Assembly (NCBI GenBank): GCA_040752635.1
Contig: JBFMGS010000062.1
Span: 1-11,500 of the forward strand
Length of the DNA stretch: 11,500 bases
Source: JBFMGS01 sp040752635
GTDB taxonomy: Bacteria > Bacillota > SHA-98 > UBA4971
Direction of reading: 5' to 3'
Below the pieces are notes generated by a model. The model saw only the letters and a program-made list of their open reading frames with translations, ran no database searches and had not been told where the DNA came from. The number at the start of each line of letters is the position of its first letter. Position 1 is the stretch's first letter. A program made the position numbers and the translations under genes. Of the stretch, positions 1 through 7,200 are shown in pieces.

Positions 1-134
1 AGTGAGCAGGAGAACCAGAAGAGCCAGTAGCCTGGAATATCCCCCGTTAGATAGGGCGACACACCTGAATGACAGTTTTCTTGACAGTAGTCGTAGCCTA
101 CGCTGGCCAATGGATTCCAGAGAGTAGCGGAGGG
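1..134. other. Non-coding segment downstream of the SPOCS-protein gene
   Basis: No supported gene is visible on either strand. On the minus strand this segment lies 3' of the SPOCS-protein stop codon. I see no convincing stem followed by a T-run that would make a classical terminator. A short direct repeat TGACAGT occurs at 70-76 and 82-88 (12-nt period). A TTGACA at 81-86 has no acceptable -10 element about 17 nt downstream, so I do not call a promoter. Confidence 0.5.
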
Positions 135-995
135 TCACACAACTATGGGCAAGGTGACCGTAGCGTCCTTCACAAGAAGCACGGGAATTCTCATGAAAAT
201 CTCGTTGTCGAACACGGTATCGTTTTGCGAGGATGAAATCTGTTTGAAAGTGTATCCGGTTTTGGGTTTCTCCAATTCCACTGCAAGCCCGGGGCGTGCT
301 TCAGGAATACTGCATGAGGCGGTGAAGGGCACGTCGACCGTCTGCTGGATGACCGCCCCTGACGCAGACACGAAGTATATCATGGATTTCATAGTGCCAT
401 CCAGCACAACTATCCCGTCATAGAGTCTCGTTTCTACAACTCCGGGCTCAAGCACTTCCCGGTCAACTCGGCTGACTCCAGCCGGGAAGGCAAACCTTCT
501 AGTAACTATCACATCAGCAACGGCCTCCGCCACGATCTCACGCACCTTCGCTCGGATGCACTGAGGCCCGGTTTGGATGGCACCGGCTGACGAATGCTGC
601 TTGCCCGTGCGGCGGTTCTCACCATTTCCACTATACGCGCTGGGCTTGTATGATTCAGAGTAGTGGTAAGCATGTTCGGATTGCCCGTCAGTCGAACCGC
701 CATCGTACAGTTGGCCGCCTGCATTCTCGCCCCCATCCTCCCGGCCGCGCTTGGTCGTGAAGTTGTGATCGGGCTGGTGACCCCGGGCAGCGTCTTTACA
801 GGCGTTTTGACAGGCGTTGCCAGCGTGCTGGCCGTACGTGACGTTGCCACCGCCCTGACAAAAGCCATCCTTGCTGAACCTGTCGTAGCCACCTCTTAGT
901 CCGTCGCTATATGTGTACCCACTTTGCGCATCCTGCCTATGGCATGGGTGGACACCAGTTCCCCACCTGTATACAGGGCGTGGGTTCGTGATCAT
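135..995 (-). CDS. SPOCS (DUF3794) domain protein with Gly/His/Gln/Tyr-rich N-terminal half; putative spore-surface protein
   Basis: Seen: 286 residues in two parts. Residues 1 to about 145 are polar and low in complexity, rich in Gly, His, Gln, Tyr, Asn and Asp. They carry cysteines at 18, 46, 62 and 66, the last two as CQNAC. Residues about 148-286 look like one SPOCS/DUF3794 domain, with alternating beta-strand sequence, the central block KSMIYFVSASGAV, the SIPEARPG turn, and a final strand ending at the C-terminus. Known: SPOCS domains occur in SipL, SafA-linked and other coat morphogenesis proteins of spore formers. There is no signal peptide or membrane segment, as expected for a coat protein made in the mother cell. 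The ATG at 993-995 is the first possible start, because an in-frame stop lies at 1023-1025 with no start codon between. Its ribosome site is weak (GGGGGTT, about 8 nt upstream). The polar half could be a coat-type disordered or cross-linked region. Function beyond spore association is inference. Confidence 0.75.
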   Translation of the reverse strand: MITNPRPVYRWGTGVHPCHRQDAQSGYTYSDGLRGGYDRFSKDGFCQGGGNVTYGQHAGNACQNACKDAARGHQPDHNFTTKRGREDGGENAGGQLYDGGSTDGQSEHAYHYSESYKPSAYSGNGENRRTGKQHSSAGAIQTGPQCIRAKVREIVAEAVADVIVTRRFAFPAGVSRVDREVLEPGVVETRLYDGIVVLDGTMKSMIYFVSASGAVIQQTVDVPFTASCSIPEARPGLAVELEKPKTGYTFKQISSSQNDTVFDNEIFMRIPVLLVKDATVTLPIVV

Positions 996-1116
996 TCCGC
1001 GCCAACCCCCGTTGTCAGTAGGTCAGTAGTACTGTCGTTGCTCTCAGCGCACCGCCTTACGAGCGTCAAGGATTACACAGATATAATAGTGCAGAACCAC
1101 TGATGTGTGCGCCTGC

Positions 1117-1161
1117 GGTGTTGACCGGTTAAGGCAGTGCAGCAACATGTAGGTCAACACC
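1117..1161. repeat. 10-bp perfect inverted repeat with 25-nt spacer
   Basis: GGTGTTGACC at 1117-1126 is the exact reverse complement of GGTCAACACC at 1152-1161. In RNA this forms a 10-bp stem with a 25-nt loop. As DNA it could be two half-sites of an operator. It lies 120-165 nt upstream of the SPOCS-gene start, next to the terminator-like hairpin of the preceding gene. No T-run follows on either strand, so terminator function is unlikely. Confidence 0.6.
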
Positions 1162-1176
1162 ACGTCATTCCTGAGA

Positions 1177-1202
1177 GGGAGGGGAAGCGCACTTCCCCTC
1201 CC
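1177..1202 (-). terminator. GC-rich hairpin after the DUF6385-like gene, putative terminator
   Basis: GGGAGGGGAAG (1177-1187) pairs perfectly with CTTCCCCTCCC (1192-1202) around a CGCA loop, giving an 11-bp stem. On the minus strand it begins 13 nt after the TAA stop of the DUF6385-like gene, where a terminator would be expected. The sequence after the stem on the minus strand is TCTCAGG, not a real T-run, so it may be a weak intrinsic terminator or an mRNA 3'-end stabiliser. Confidence 0.55.
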
Positions 1203-1215
1203 CATCGAGAAACCT

Positions 1216-1929
1216 TTACAGTTGAGCCTGGTACCAGATGTCTATGGTACTTGCAGAGGCCGAAGCGCGATATGCTATTGTGGCATACCTGAGGTAGGTT
1301 TTTGTCACAAACGTCTGCAGCTGGTCTGCCGTGATGGTGACCTCTGCGGAGTCGTCGGTCCAGCTCGTATTATCCGGGCTGATCTGCAGTTTTGCGATCA
1401 CATCGCATGAACCCGTATTCTTCACTGCAAAGGTTACCATCGTCTTGTCAGAGACATCACGGCTTGTAGCCCGGGTATACGAGGTCAACGTCACGGATAT
1501 TCCGGCCTGGCTCACGTCGCTAAATGCGTGACCGCCGATAGAAATGGTGTCACTGGCGGCAGTGAGAGAGCGAATGTCGAAGTCTGTGGCAGTGACGGTT
1601 ACCACATCAGAGCTGGTTAGGGGCCTAATATCGAAATCGGTAGCCGTCACCGTTACTACGTCGGCACTGGTTAAGGGCCTGATATCGAAGTCTGTGGCTG
1701 TGACCGTTACCACGTCAGCGCTAGTCAATGGCCTGATATCGAAGTCCGTGGCGGTTACTGTTACCACGTCGGCGCTGGTTAGGGCTCTGATATCCAGGTT
1801 CGTGGCTGTAATCGATAGCTTTCCAGTAGAGTCTACCTGCAGCGCTTGTATGGCACCGCCCGATGTCTCGCCGTATATCTTGACCTTCATGTCTTGCGCT
1901 TGAGTTGTGAATACGACGTTGTTCGGCAT
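1216..1929 (-). CDS. Tandem-repeat protein with DUF6385-like C-terminal domain, putative spore-surface structural protein
   Basis: Seen: 237 residues, three parts. Residues 1-45 form a short lead-in with strand-like sequence. Residues 46-117 are four tandem 18-residue repeats (DIRPLTSADVVTVTATDF and near copies), with degenerate half-repeats on each side (about 36-45 and 118-136). Residues about 140-237 match my recollection of DUF6385: VTFAVKNTGSC, then LQISPDNTSW, then YLRYATIAYRA and a final IDIWYQAQL. The repeats alternate hydrophobic and Thr/Ser/Asp residues, suggesting a beta-solenoid or beta-fibre stalk with a globular C-terminal head. There is no signal peptide, transmembrane segment or catalytic motif. 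The ATG start is strongly supported by AAAGGAAGTGA at 1935-1945 on the minus strand, 10 of 11 matches to the extended Shine-Dalgarno. Known: DUF6385 has no assigned biochemical function. Inference: a spore-surface or appendage component, and its Thr/Ser-dense stalk makes it a candidate acceptor for the neighbouring glycosyltransferases. Confidence 0.8.
   Translation of the reverse strand: MPNNVVFTTQAQDMKVKIYGETSGGAIQALQVDSTGKLSITATNLDIRALTSADVVTVTATDFDIRPLTSADVVTVTATDFDIRPLTSADVVTVTATDFDIRPLTSSDVVTVTATDFDIRSLTAASDTISIGGHAFSDVSQAGISVTLTSYTRATSRDVSDKTMVTFAVKNTGSCDVIAKLQISPDNTSWTDDSAEVTITADQLQTFVTKTYLRYATIAYRASASASTIDIWYQAQL
1579..1794 (-). repeat. Four in-frame 54-bp tandem repeats inside the DUF6385-like gene
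   Basis: Four contiguous 54-nt units (1741-1794, 1687-1740, 1633-1686, 1579-1632, in coding order) each encode an 18-residue repeat ending VVTVTATDF. The protein copies are nearly identical: unit 1 has Ala where the others have Pro, and unit 4 has Ser where the others have Ala. The DNA copies differ much more. Units 3 and 4 differ at about 13 of 54 nucleotides by eye, with only one amino-acid change. The divergence is therefore mostly synonymous. Confidence 0.9.
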
Positions 1930-1934
1930 CTACT

Positions 1935-1945
1935 TCACTTCCTTT
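1935..1945 (-). promoter_or_regulatory. Strong extended Shine-Dalgarno of the DUF6385-like gene
   Basis: On the minus strand this reads AAAGGAAGTGA, close to the full anti-SD complement AAAGGAGGTGA. The AGGAAG core (1938-1943) lies 8 nt before the ATG. It fixes the start of the DUF6385-like protein and is the best ribosome site on the minus strand of this window. That fits high translation of a structural protein, while the enzyme genes nearby have weak sites. Confidence 0.7.
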
Positions 1946-2005
1946 CTTGCCCAGAGGGGTTTACCAGGGCACGTCCGGGCGCCTTTTAGGGATAGCTGCG
2001 CACCC

Positions 2006-2030
2006 GGTCCGAAACCCTGCGGACCGCAGG
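2006..2030 (-). terminator. Overlapping alternative hairpins between the GT2 and DUF6385-like genes
   Basis: Two mutually exclusive inverted repeats share bases: GGTCCG (2006-2011) with CGGACC (2020-2025), and CCTGCGG (2016-2022) with CCGCAGG (2024-2030). On the minus strand the second stem is followed by GTTTCGG, a very short T-run. They lie about 55-80 nt after the glycosyltransferase stop and could form a weak terminator or attenuator separating the enzyme operon from the structural gene. The evidence is only the symmetry and the position. Confidence 0.3.
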
Positions 2031-2062
2031 CTACCATGTCCGCATCTACTCTCAAACCATGG

Positions 2063-2085
2063 TATGTCTTAGCGAAAGACATGGT
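2063..2085 (-). promoter_or_regulatory. Possible sigma-K-like promoter upstream of the DUF6385-like gene (one mismatch)
   Basis: On the minus strand AC (2084-2085) is followed after exactly 17 nt by CATACCATG, whose CATA is at 2063-2066. The Bacillus subtilis sigma-K consensus is AC-N17-CATANNNTA; here the last two bases are TG instead of TA. The expected transcript would start about 120 nt before the ATG. The site overlaps the stop codon of the upstream glycosyltransferase gene and a small 7-bp hairpin (2064-2070 with 2076-2082). It is a weak single-site call, helped by the better match upstream of the giant gene. Confidence 0.3.
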
Positions 2086-4298
2086 TACTGCGCCGTGCCC
2101 GCGGCTCTGCGAGGCGCCTCTCCAAGCCTGGAGGCGAGGTAGGCGTTCATCTCGTCCGGCGTCATGCTTGGCTTCAGAAGCTCTATAACGTGAGGAAGGA
2201 TGTCGGCGAACTCTTTGTTCTGCTGGATGGCGCGAAGATACGCATCTGCGGCTTCGAGCGGCTTTCCCGCCTGCTCGAGCGCGTGGCCCAGGCCGCAACT
2301 CGCGCGGTAGGTACCCACGCCGTCATAGGGGTTGTAATTTACAGGCGGCTCTCCCAGCTCAAGACATGCATGGAAAGCGTCTGCTGCGAGCTCAGGCTTT
2401 CCGAGTTCCTGGAGGATGAGCCCCCTCAAGAAGTGGAGGTCCGTGAAATCCGGGTAGGCGCACAGGCCGTCATCTATAGCCCTCAGCGCATCTGCATAAC
2501 GGCGAAGCTCTTTCAAACAGAGCACACGGTACCTTGCGAGGCGGGGCCCGTAAGCCACCATCACCGACGATGCATCGTACGTGCTGTCAAATTCCTGCAA
2601 GGCCCTGGCAAAATCGCCCAGGCGAAAGTACTCGACGCCCAGGTTGTACCGGACGAACCTGTCAGTCGGGTTCCGCGCGACCTCTCCTTGGAGTATCTCG
2701 AGATTGCGCCTTATCTTGTCTTTCGCCTTGAGGCTTCCAGGCTGGTAGCCGTAATGAAGTATCCGAACGTCGCAGACTTCGATCCTGGCCGAAGGCTTGT
2801 GGCTGCGAATACACCCGAGAATCTGCTCGTGTATGGCTCCGGAGTACCGGTAATGCTTTTCGTTCCTGAAAATGCGAAAAGCAAGATGTGGTGCGAAGTC
2901 AACACCTGATCTTTCGCCCAGGAAGTCGATTTCCTTAAGGAAAAAGCCGTCCGCTTCGCTATCAAGGAGATCGCGAAGCCGGGGCCCGTCTTCTGTCACG
3001 AGAGCCTCGTCCGCGTCGAGGATGAGCACGAAATCTCCGGTGGCATACTCCAGGGAAGCGTTTCTCGCGTCCGAAAAGCTCCCGGTCCAGGGACGGTGCA
3101 CGAGGTGTGCGCCTGCTGCTCTAGCCACCTCGCAAGTCCTATCTGTGGACCCGGTGTCCACGATCACGATCTCGTCCACCACGCCGCGCACGCTCTCAAG
3201 ACAGCGGGGGAGGTTCTTCTCTTCGTCTCTCACGATCATGCAGAGGCTAAGCCGAGGCGATCGGTGCGGGACCCGCGCATCGGTGTCCCTCTTGCAGCGC
3301 TCGACCGCGCGGAGGGCCTCCTGCGCCCGGTATGAGCCCACGCCCTCAAGCGAGATATAGCATGCCGGGGCCTCGCCCATCTCGAGGCACCGCCCGAACA
3401 TGCGCCCGGCCTCATCCAACCGCCCCAACTCGTACAGGATCGTACCTTTCAAGAACGCTAGGTCGGTGAAATCGGGGTAACGGCCGAGGCCTTCGTCTAG
3501 GATACAGAGAGCGTCCTGGTGCCTCCCGAGGCTCTTCACGGAGTTCGCCAGATAATAGAACATTCTGGAGGTATACTGAGCGCCCGGTGGGGCCTCTGCC
3601 AGCGCCCGTTCAAGTTGAGTGGCGGCTTCTTCGTGCATGACGCACCTATAGCATTCAACACCAAGATTGTACCTGGCAAAAGGATCTTCAGGGTGCCGCT
3701 CGACCTCCTTCCTCAGAATCCTGAGGTTTCTCGCGGCCTTGCCCTGTCGCGCCACGTGGCAGTCGAGGTACCCGTAGTGAAGAATGCAGACTCCGCTTCC
3801 CGCCAGGGCGACGCGGTCGGGCCGGTCTCTTGTGAGCCCTGGTAATTGTTCGTGGACTGCCCCTGCGAAGCGGTAATCCGGCCTATTTCTGAAAAACCGC
3901 AGGGCAAGGTTGTTTACGCGTCCCCGGCCTGCATCAGCGCCAAAGTAGTTCACGATCTTGAGAAAGTACCCGTCCACCTTGTCGTCCCGCACGGCGAGAT
4001 CCCGGAGCACCCCCGGGCTTGTTACCAGCTCTTCATCAGCATCGAGCACCAGCACCCAGCTTCCCCGGGCTTGGTCGAGAGCATAATTCCTTGCCTCGGA
4101 AAAGTCGTCATTCCACTCGATGTGATGCACTCCGGCCCCGCAGGCGCGAGCGATATCCGGGGTGGCATCGTCTGAACCCGTGTCCACAACCACCATATCA
4201 TCTACATGCCCGCATGCCGACAGGAGGCTCTTACGTATGAGGTCCGCCTCATTCTTGGCGATCATACACAGGCTGATGGTCTCCCCCACGCGGTTCAC
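2085..4298 (-). CDS. Tandem GT2 glycosyltransferase-TPR protein (two fused GT2-TPR modules)
   Basis: Seen: 737 residues made of two homologous halves. Module 1 has a GT2 (GT-A fold) domain at about 7-150, opening with SLCMIAKNEA, with VVVDTGSDD at 37-45 and the metal/nucleotide-sugar DxD as D86-A-D88, followed by TPR helices at about 195-330. Module 2 repeats this at about 349-495, with SLCMIVRDEE, VIVDTGSTD and D428-A-D430, then TPRs at about 535-710. Both TPR parts share YPDFTDL and a GVGxYRA ending. Both DxD motifs are intact, so both halves are probably active. Known: GT2-TPR proteins transfer sugars from nucleotide donors in glycan, lipid or protein glycosylation; SunS of the sublancin cluster is one protein-modifying example. 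There are no membrane segments. The GTG start overlaps the TGA of the giant enzyme gene (GTGA, 4295-4298), which implies translational coupling. A second in-frame GTG at 4287-4289 is preceded 5 nt upstream by GGGGTGA and may be the true start. Donor and acceptor are unknown. Confidence 0.88.
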   Translation of the reverse strand: MNRVGETISLCMIAKNEADLIRKSLLSACGHVDDMVVVDTGSDDATPDIARACGAGVHHIEWNDDFSEARNYALDQARGSWVLVLDADEELVTSPGVLRDLAVRDDKVDGYFLKIVNYFGADAGRGRVNNLALRFFRNRPDYRFAGAVHEQLPGLTRDRPDRVALAGSGVCILHYGYLDCHVARQGKAARNLRILRKEVERHPEDPFARYNLGVECYRCVMHEEAATQLERALAEAPPGAQYTSRMFYYLANSVKSLGRHQDALCILDEGLGRYPDFTDLAFLKGTILYELGRLDEAGRMFGRCLEMGEAPACYISLEGVGSYRAQEALRAVERCKRDTDARVPHRSPRLSLCMIVRDEEKNLPRCLESVRGVVDEIVIVDTGSTDRTCEVARAAGAHLVHRPWTGSFSDARNASLEYATGDFVLILDADEALVTEDGPRLRDLLDSEADGFFLKEIDFLGERSGVDFAPHLAFRIFRNEKHYRYSGAIHEQILGCIRSHKPSARIEVCDVRILHYGYQPGSLKAKDKIRRNLEILQGEVARNPTDRFVRYNLGVEYFRLGDFARALQEFDSTYDASSVMVAYGPRLARYRVLCLKELRRYADALRAIDDGLCAYPDFTDLHFLRGLILQELGKPELAADAFHACLELGEPPVNYNPYDGVGTYRASCGLGHALEQAGKPLEAADAYLRAIQQNKEFADILPHVIELLKPSMTPDEMNAYLASRLGEAPRRAAGTAQ
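4295..4298 (-). promoter_or_regulatory. GTGA stop-start overlap (translational coupling)
   Basis: On the minus strand the four bases GTGA contain the GTG start of the GT2-TPR gene and the TGA stop of the giant enzyme gene. There is no strong Shine-Dalgarno immediately upstream, so reinitiation by ribosomes finishing the giant gene is the likely mode. This would hold the two enzymes at related levels and argues strongly for one operon. Confidence 0.7.
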
Positions 4299-7200
4299 CC
4301 CCGTAGCATCAGGAGCCGGGCAATAGCCTTTCGGGCCGCGTGCGTCCAGGTGAACCTGTCGAGGACATATTGCCTCGCCTTCCCGGCTTTCTCCTTTGCC
4401 TCTTCCCGGTGCTCAAACACGTACCGCATGAGATGTCGAAGGTGTTCCTCGGAGGGCTCCGCCATCCTGGGATAATCGACCGTGGGCATAGCGCCCACCC
4501 GCTTATCGTCCCACACGACTTGCTTTGCCTCAACGAGGTAGGCCACGTCCGGGTTGACGAAGTCGAGGCAGGCGCCGTACCCGGTGACAACGACCGGGAC
4601 TTCACAGGCCATGGCCTCGAGCACCGGTAGCCCGAAACCTTCGCCGCGGAACGGGTGGACCAGACAATCCGCAGATCGAAAGAGTTCCGGCATGGCCCTC
4701 CAGTTGAGCACCGTATCGGTGTAAACGATCCTGGGGACGTCGCTCCTCGCAGCTATCCTCGCGATTTCGGGACCGAGGCCCTGGCCGGCGTAGAAGCTGG
4801 TGGTGCCGAAGTCCTTCACGACCAGGCACACCTCTTCGTCGGGACGAAACTCTCGGAGATAGGCCCGGAGCAGCACGTCCGCGCCTTTTCGCGGTATCGT
4901 GCCGCCGACGAACAAGAACCTGAACACCCGCTTTGCTTCGGACCCCGCCGAAGGCCCGCGCGTGTTGGATCCCGGGTGATAAAGGTCCGGATTGAACCCG
5001 TAGGGTATGACGCAAACCTTGTCCTCAGGAATCCCTCCGGAGACAAACACGTCCTTCACGTACCCTGTCGGCGCCCATACGTCCCACACCGCGCGTTTCA
5101 GCGGCTCGACCCAGGGTACAGGCAAAGCGCCGAATTCCCATGGCTGCATCACTATAAGAGCGGCGCCGCCGGGAGGCTCGTCGAACTTCGGCGGCCACAT
5201 GTGGCGAACGTGGAAATCGGCCGCCCCGGGGAAGCCTGCGATTCTCGCGGCAAGCCGCAAAAGGACGGGGTCGTCTCCTGGCCCGAATTCATCCGGCTCG
5301 TACGGAACAAGCCCGAGCTTGACCCGAGGGTCTCGAAGGAGGGCAAGCGCCATCTCCCTGTTCACATGAGCCAGGCTGTGGTTGACGAAGAATGACCCTT
5401 GCCACACCAGGCGCATTTCGCTTTTCTTGCCTGCCCCCTGCTTCTCCCTACCTCTGGTGGCCCGGCGCCGGGGCTTCACGGCGGCAACCGGTCCTCCTGT
5501 GCCCACGCCGCGCCTCTCCGGACCCACAACCGCTCCTTCCGTCCGCTCACTTGGACTGCGGCCGGCACGGACGTCATCCTGATCGGCCACGCGGATGCCC
5601 GCTTTCCGTGCGGGTCCGGACCGCTCGGACGGGCTCCGCTCGCGCAGGTGCGAGAGGAGCGCTTGGGCTACCACGTCGCATGAGAATCTCTCTTCCATAT
5701 CCGTCCGGGCCCGACGGCCGACCTTCACCGCCTCTTCCCGATCATCAAATACCTTCCGCATGAGGCTCGCAAGGTGGTTTGTGCTCGGCCTCGCCCACTT
5801 GTGGCCTTTGTAGAGAGGCACCTCATGTAGCACTTCTTCCGGCACTTCCTCGAGATCCTCAACGTCAATGAGGAAGGAGTTTTGGTCGTTCATGAACTCC
5901 GTGTTTCCACCCCATCGGGTGCCGATGGTGGGGAGGGCCATAGACATGGCTTCAGCGTAGGGGCAACCCCATCCTTCCGCCCGGCTCGGCAGCACGAACG
6001 CATCTGCTGCTTTGTAGAGGCCTACAAGGTCGCGGTGGCTCATCACCCCGCAAATCAGCACAATCTGGGGTATATCCCGGAGGCTGCGCCCGAGACTCTT
6101 GAGGAATTCGGAGATATCGCCGTCAATCCCGTCTGCCGTGCGGCCCCAGGAGGAGTACGTTTTGATCACAAGGGACACGTCGTCATGCTGGTCAAAAGCC
6201 TCGATGTATGCGCTGATGAGCACGTCCCAGCCTTTTCGACGCTGCCAGTCGAACACCGATAGGAACTTGAACCCCTTTGCCCCGTCTATGTTGAGGCGGG
6301 GCACCGGCGAGCCGGGATCAAAGACACTTGTGTCAACTGGTTCTGGAATCTTTACGAGTTTGTCGGGGCTGACGCCTGACCGCGCAAACGACTCAACATT
6401 GTGGGCGCTCGGCACCCATATCTCGTCCATCCCGTTCAGAGCGCCGACCCACGACTCGGGTATCCGGTCCGTCTCGAAAAGCAGGCGGCCGACGTTGAGG
6501 ACCGCGCCATCCATCCTTCGATACAAGGATGGAGGGAAAACGTGCCACACGTTGACGAACCCTGCCTTGGGAGAGGGACGAGAGGCGAGAGATTCGAGAT
6601 TTGCAGAGACATCACCGCCGAGCCCGGCACCGAGCCTGCTCCAGCGTATCGGACGGAGCCGCACGTCGGCCCCGAGGCGATCAAGCGCGAGAACGAGATT
6701 CCTTGCCTGCCCGGCATAGCCACTGGGATCGAAAACCGGGGCGTGCCACACTATTGGGACGATTGGGACGACCACGTCTCCGGCCCCCGGTGTGCCCGCA
6801 GGCAGACTGGCGGCCCCGAGGGATACGTTCTTCCGGCCTTCCGCTTCCTCGCTGCCTCTCGTCTCCTGCCGACTCACAGATGGAGCTGCGGCAGTCCCGT
6901 CAGGCGTAATCTCACCGTCCGGGCACGGTGCGAGGCCCGTCAAAACGGTGTGAGGCGAGGTTTCCGTGGGCTCGGGAGGGGCATGAAGGTCTACGACTGC
7001 CAGAAGGAAGTCCTCCTCTGAAGTAGTCGTGATGACGGGCGCCTTTCCGGTGTTCTCGACCAGAAGATGCGTCAGGTTCTCTTTGATCGCACGCCACTTG
7101 TGCTCAGGATTATCCACGAGGTCTTTCCTGAAATTGGGTTTCCCGGCGTTCGGTACCGTCAGGATGATGCGCTTTCCCACACGGGCGCATTCTCTCAGAG

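Larger units (their letters stand above)
996..1215. other. Intergenic region between the DUF6385-like and SPOCS genes, with two inverted repeats
   Basis: This 220-bp gap separates two genes on the same (minus) strand. It contains a GC-rich hairpin just after the stop of the upstream gene and a second, wider inverted repeat (both listed separately). It also has an AT-rich patch: TATAAT on the plus strand at 1082-1087, which reads as TATTAT on the minus strand. That patch could be a -10 element for the SPOCS gene, but the hexamer 17 nt upstream on the minus strand (CGCACA) is a poor -35. I found no small gene. The gap suggests that the SPOCS gene has its own promoter. Confidence 0.4.

Noticed and set aside
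81..109. TTGACA as a -35 promoter element
   Set aside because: The hexamer 17 nt downstream is TGGCCA, and no plus-strand gene follows.
663..899. Hydrophobic 78-codon plus-strand open frame that looks like a membrane protein
   Set aside because: It is antisense to the polar Gly/His-rich region of the SPOCS protein; polar codons read as hydrophobic ones on the opposite strand. There is no ribosome site.
1579..1794. The 54-bp repeats as a CRISPR array or minisatellite
   Set aside because: There are no spacers, the units are contiguous and in frame, and the differences are mostly synonymous.
1544..1903. 119-codon plus-strand frame with repeats
   Set aside because: Its repeats are only the reverse reading of the 54-bp coding repeats of the DUF6385-like gene.
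1930..2298. 122-codon minus-strand frame overlapping the end of the GT2-TPR gene
   Set aside because: Its first two-thirds lie in a different frame within the TPR coding sequence; only the last 50 codons fall in a gap and are discussed as a weak finding.
2190..2909. Long plus-strand open frame (239 codons) opposite the GT2-TPR gene
   Set aside because: It is antisense to a clear GT2/TPR coding sequence, has no recognisable domain, and reflects GC-rich codon structure on the other strand.
4655..5395. 246-codon plus-strand open frame opposite the third GT4 domain
   Set aside because: The minus frame carries intact GT4 motifs over the same bases; the plus frame is compositionally a shadow.
6099..7021. 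Two overlapping 206-codon plus-strand open frames
   Set aside because: They overlap each other in different frames and lie antisense to GT4 domain two, linker and methyltransferase coding sequence.
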